From JAFGKM01 sp964413825 (lineage in GTDB: Bacteria; Ratteibacteria; UBA8468; B48-G9; JAFGKM01): 11,426 nucleotides of DNA. The stretch is from the NCBI GenBank assembly GCA_964413825.1, contig CAYPTS010000067.1, positions 1 through 11,426 of the forward strand, in the 5' to 3' direction. This document shows positions 8,356 to 11,426 of the stretch, in pieces. Under the pieces are notes generated by a model that was not told the origin of the DNA, searched no databases, and saw nothing but the letters and a program-made list of their open reading frames with translations. Position 1 is the stretch's first letter. The number at the start of each line of letters is the position of its first letter. The position numbers and the translations under genes are program-made.

Positions 8356-10669
8356 TCTTCACCTCCTGTGTTAAAAAGCCCTCCTTAACGTATCTGTCCT
8401 GTAACCACCATACCCAGCCTGCTTCCGCGTTATCCTCAGGAAAAGAGATTCTGAAATACCCGGGATATCTGTATTCTTTTTCCCTCCGTTTGACTGTTTT
8501 GTTCCGCATCTCCGTTGTTAGTGACTCGGCTTCATTAAATATTCTGTATGCCTGGCTTGTCCTGCCCGTTTTACTCAGGAGTATTACCTTTCCCAGCAGA
8601 CGCAGGTGTTCAAATTGTTTATAGTTTATTTCCACGCAGTCTGTGAGTTCTTCGTAGAATGTTTTTGCATTTTCGGGTATATTCTTTTTCTGGCGGCTGA
8701 TTTCTGCATATATTCTTTTTAATTTTTCCGCCGATTCGGAGATTGGATTAAAGAAATTCTTTTTCCACATGGCCAGGTTGTTTTCTTTAACGTCCGGGGT
8801 TTCTGCATTGCGTGCACCGAGGGTTTTATTCAGGTCTTGAAAAAACGTGGCATACCACCCTATAGTGGTAAACAGCCCCAGGTTGAAACCCTCACAAACG
8901 TGCCTGCCTCTATCCGAGTATATCCTGTCCCAGACGTCCATCAATCTGTACAGGGCGCGGGAGATTTTATCGCCTGCCGGTTTGCCGTAAATACTCGCAT
9001 ATTTATAAATCGTTTCCGTCCAGTGGTTTTTTATGGGATTCCATTGAAGATTAAAGGCGGCATAATTGTTTAACCAGTACTGCCATTCATTACCCTGTGT
9101 ATAGGTAAAACTTCCCTCTGCGCCCCATTGAGCCAGTTTTACCATATCCAGCCATAAACTGTAGATGTAATATGGCTGCCATAAGGGGATGTCGATGTCT
9201 ATGGTTGTGGCATAACTGGATTCCGGAAAATGCAGATATTTTCTGCGCTTTTGTAACTCTTTTTTTATTACTTCCCGGTGATATCCGTAGTTTTCCAAAT
9301 CGTAAGATCCATGGGTTGTGCTGAACATATCCAACGGCATCATTGTATGAACGCAACGAATTACACCGGAAGGTTGTTGCCGCATTACCTCCAGCATAAA
9401 AAGTTTCGCCTTTGACCCGTGAACCCCGGCTATAATTTTTAACGGGGATTTTTTCTCCTTATGTACCTGTCTGAATATTTCCAACCTTTTTAAAGTACCT
9501 GTAATGAGTGGTTCTTCCCCTTTAGTCGTCTGAATGATATTGCGGGATTCTCCGCCGCCGGGGTCAAGGTATATGTAATCCATTCCGTTGCGGGTGAATT
9601 TATCTATCAGTTTTCCGTACTCTTCCATGATTTTATTCTCTTGCTCAAGGGGAATAACGACGCCCCGCGCCCAGTAGGCATAACGTTTTATACCCTGTTC
9701 GCTTTTTTTCTGTTTTGCATAGGCTACGTGTAAACTGTGGTGAGTGCAAAATTTTATGCCTCTCAGTTTGCCGTAATCTACAAGGTTTTCTTTTTTGGGA
9801 GCGGGGTTAATGTCTTCAGGATAGAATACGTCGCAGAAATTTTGTTTGTTTTTTGCCAGCCATTCCAGAATTTCTTTTAATGCTTTTGTATCTTTATGGC
9901 GGGACATCTGCAAGAAAGGGCTTCCATATTCATGGGTGTGGTGTATTTTTGTGTTTAACCCGGGATATATTTTGCCCAGACCGGCAATGGCGGGATGCAG
10001 ATGGATGCCGCGTATATTGAAAAGAGGTTCTTCTCTGATGTCCATCCTGCCTAAAAGTATGGTCCGTTTCTTTGGTATGAATTCATCCCGCGGATGCAGG
10101 AATCTTATTCCTAAGAGTTCCAAGAAATGATAGATACCGTACTGGCTACCGACATCGCTCCCGCCCGCAATAGCCAGTATACCGTCTTTACTCCGTATTA
10201 AAAAACCCTCAGGGTGGATGTTCTTTACTTCTTTTTGCGGTATTACCTTTTTCCCCGGGGAAGCGGTGCCAACAGCAATTTTATATTGTTGTGAAATTTT
10301 TTTATTATCTCTTATTATTCGCAGTTTCGCGCCTGTGATTAAACCGATGTATTTGCTCAGCTCGCTGGCAACAAGCATTTCCAGTTCCGATGCCTGTCTA
10401 TCCACGACAATGACGGTATTGGAAATTCCTCTTTTAACAAAAGGTTCTTTTTTCCCGCTGCCCAGTTTAATAATATCATTCGTTATCTCTATTGCAGGCA
10501 GTTTTTTGCCTGCCGGTTTTGTGCCGGTCCATACGGTTTTGTCGTTGATTGTATCCTGTACTGCAGGAGCCGTGGAAATGAATCGGTCAATGTGCCGTTT
10601 TATATTTCGTTCCACTTTCTTCCGGTATTTCGCGTCCTCGACCGCCAGTTTCTCTGAAGCCTTTCGCAT
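8333..10669 (-). CDS. GH67-N/DUF4838-like glycan protein, leaderless paralogue
   Basis: This 778-residue protein matches the core of its downstream neighbour but lacks the signal peptide and both jelly-roll-like domains. The N-terminus (MRKASEKLAVEDAKYRKKVE) is charged. Shared blocks in order are VWTGTKP...LPAIEITND (47-65), GSQYGIYHFLELLGIRFLHP (174-193), IRGIHLHP (219-226), HFPESSY with Glu483, DIDIPLWQPYYIYSLWLD (491-508), TQGNEW with Glu528, and QWNPIKNHW (542-550). The acidic residues conserved in both copies are candidate catalytic residues, but this is unproven. ATG 10669 is chosen because GGAGGG (10682-10677) lies seven bases upstream. The frame stays open further up to a TTG at 10699, which would add LFLLLEGCK, a weak hydrophobic stretch. 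As called, it should be cytoplasmic. It is first in the probable operon after a terminator, and its TAG stop overlaps the next gene by 23 bases. Confidence 0.85.
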   Translation of the reverse strand: MRKASEKLAVEDAKYRKKVERNIKRHIDRFISTAPAVQDTINDKTVWTGTKPAGKKLPAIEITNDIIKLGSGKKEPFVKRGISNTVIVVDRQASELEMLVASELSKYIGLITGAKLRIIRDNKKISQQYKIAVGTASPGKKVIPQKEVKNIHPEGFLIRSKDGILAIAGGSDVGSQYGIYHFLELLGIRFLHPRDEFIPKKRTILLGRMDIREEPLFNIRGIHLHPAIAGLGKIYPGLNTKIHHTHEYGSPFLQMSRHKDTKALKEILEWLAKNKQNFCDVFYPEDINPAPKKENLVDYGKLRGIKFCTHHSLHVAYAKQKKSEQGIKRYAYWARGVVIPLEQENKIMEEYGKLIDKFTRNGMDYIYLDPGGGESRNIIQTTKGEEPLITGTLKRLEIFRQVHKEKKSPLKIIAGVHGSKAKLFMLEVMRQQPSGVIRCVHTMMPLDMFSTTHGSYDLENYGYHREVIKKELQKRRKYLHFPESSYATTIDIDIPLWQPYYIYSLWLDMVKLAQWGAEGSFTYTQGNEWQYWLNNYAAFNLQWNPIKNHWTETIYKYASIYGKPAGDKISRALYRLMDVWDRIYSDRGRHVCEGFNLGLFTTIGWYATFFQDLNKTLGARNAETPDVKENNLAMWKKNFFNPISESAEKLKRIYAEISRQKKNIPENAKTFYEELTDCVEINYKQFEHLRLLGKVILLSKTGRTSQAYRIFNEAESLTTEMRNKTVKRREKEYRYPGYFRISFPEDNAEAGWVWWLQDRYVKEGFLTQEVKNGQAENI

Positions 10670-10735
10670 CTTGCATCCCTCCAAAAGTAAAAACAACAAA
10701 AAAATTCTATCTCCAGGATTTTTTATGCACGGATG
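10670..10735 (-). promoter_or_regulatory. leader region of the glycan gene cluster, with the start-deciding ribosome binding site
   Basis: About 66 bases separate the terminator of the pseudopilin gene from the first glycan gene. GGAGGG at 10682-10677 is the best Shine-Dalgarno sequence and selects ATG 10669. If the upstream terminator works, a promoter for the operon should lie here or overlap the terminator. TAGAAT at 10709-10704 is a fair -10 match, but I find no good -35 at standard spacing, so the promoter is not identified. A T-rich run follows it. Confidence 0.35.
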
Positions 10736-10777
10736 AAAAAAGAACCTTGTCAGATGTTAATTAATCGTAAAAGGTTC
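10736..10777 (-). terminator. probable Rho-independent terminator overlapping the end of the pseudopilin gene
   Basis: On the minus strand GAACCTT (10777-10771) and AAGGTTC (10748-10742) form a perfect 7-bp stem around a 22-base loop, followed at once by six T (10741-10736). The 5' arm lies in the last codons of the pseudopilin gene and the stop codon sits in the loop. The stem has only three G:C pairs and the loop is long, so efficiency may be modest. Confidence 0.5.
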
Positions 10778-11426
10778 CTCCCGTATAGTAATATACCCCG
10801 CCGGGCCTGCCATCTTCTCTTGGATATCTTGTGTCAACATGCCCGTCAGCAAAAAGGATATTCAGTCCTCCAGTATGACGGTAAGCAAGATATTGCATTT
10901 GGTCCACATGTAGTCTCGCCCCGGCATATGACTTTACCGCGTATAATCTCTCGGATTTTCCCTCAGTATCACCACAATCAGCAACCATCATAATTTGAGA
11001 GGGGTGGTGAATCAGAGACCTTTTACCGGAATATATGTCCAGTTCTACACTATTATCCCACATGTACAGGTTGTAGCCGTAACTGAGGCTCACATCTCCA
11101 ACTGCATCAATATATGGAAGTGCGCTGGGACATCTGAAAATCTTTTTTGGAAGAGTGGCAGGACGACCACCTGTGGTCCAGTCGGTTATTCCCAAATAAG
11201 GTGCCAACATCCATGTCCAGCAAGAACCTGGCTGGTTTGTTTCGGGAGCAGAAGGAAAAAAATCATTATAATCATTTGCATACAGCTCGAAAGCTACGCC
11301 CAACTGTTTCAGGTTGTTCACACAAACTGATGCTCTTGCTCTTTCCCTCGCCTGTGACAGCGCCGGCAACAGCATTGCCGCAAGGATGGCTATGATAGCC
11401 ACTACAACCAGCAGCTCTATCAACGT
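10761..11426 (-). CDS. type II-style pseudopilin with H-X9-DG motif, 5' end outside the window
   Basis: About 221 residues are visible. The frame runs to the right edge reading TLIELLVVVAIIAILAAMLLPAL, the classic prepilin cleavage/methylation segment. The expected Gly-Phe before Thr, and the leader, lie outside the window, so TTG 11423 is not the true start. Glu at mature position 5 is present. After the hydrophobic helix comes ARASVCVNNLKQLGVAFELYA, typical of the large pseudopilin families of Planctomycetota and Lentisphaerota. Near the C-terminus is RHTGGLNILFADGHVD, an exact H-X9-DG motif. It would be processed by a prepilin peptidase and anchored in the inner membrane. Such genes are numerous in these phyla and often lie beside sugar-degradation genes; their role is unknown. 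A probable terminator overlaps its end, so it may be transcribed separately from the glycan genes. Confidence 0.9.
   Translation of the reverse strand, partial: TLIELLVVVAIIAILAAMLLPALSQARERARASVCVNNLKQLGVAFELYANDYNDFFPSAPETNQPGSCWTWMLAPYLGITDWTTGGRPATLPKKIFRCPSALPYIDAVGDVSLSYGYNLYMWDNSVELDIYSGKRSLIHHPSQIMMVADCGDTEGKSERLYAVKSYAGARLHVDQMQYLAYRHTGGLNILFADGHVDTRYPREDGRPGGVYYYTGGTFYD

Noticed and set aside
10218..10736. A 172-codon plus-strand frame with hydrophobic segments
   Set aside because: It lies opposite the N-terminal half of the leaderless GH67-N-like gene, and its hydrophobicity comes from the complement of Lys/Glu-rich codons.

Overview
This 11.4 kb window looks like part of a glycan-degradation locus from a PVC-group bacterium, most likely Lentisphaerota or a close relative (Kiritimatiellota, Planctomycetota), possibly uncultured. 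The main clue is a type II-style pseudopilin with an exact H-X9-DG motif, a protein type abundant in those phyla. A UroD-like protein and large GH67-N/DUF4838-like glycan proteins beside it fit the same picture. Base composition is moderately AT-rich. Genes use the standard bacterial code with strong AGGAGG-type ribosome binding sites. The taxonomic call is inference.

Every supported gene is on the minus strand, so transcription runs from the right end to the left. In that order: (1) a pseudopilin cut by the right edge (10761-11426), whose last codons overlap a probable intrinsic terminator; (2) a 778-residue GH67-N/DUF4838-like protein with no recognisable signal peptide (8333-10669); (3) its 1090-residue paralogue, with a clear signal peptide and extra jelly-roll-like domains at both ends (5083-8355), overlapping gene 2 by 23 bases; (4) a cytoplasmic GH38 alpha-mannosidase (1906-4962); (5) a possible 53-residue small ORF (1701-1862), overlapping (6) a divergent UroD/MtaA-like protein (652-1728); (7) a HEAT-repeat protein cut by the left edge, whose 5' end looks frameshifted (1-~571).

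The genes after the terminator (2-7) probably form one transcription unit, with gaps of about 120 bases or less and two overlaps. A working model is that the secreted 1090-residue protein acts on an external or periplasmic mannose-containing glycan. The leaderless paralogue and the GH38 enzyme would then finish the products inside the cell. The UroD-like and HEAT proteins have no assigned role. No transporter, regulator, tRNA, rRNA, CRISPR array or mobile element was seen. No gap without a gene exceeds 300 bases. The plus strand carries only antisense shadow frames.
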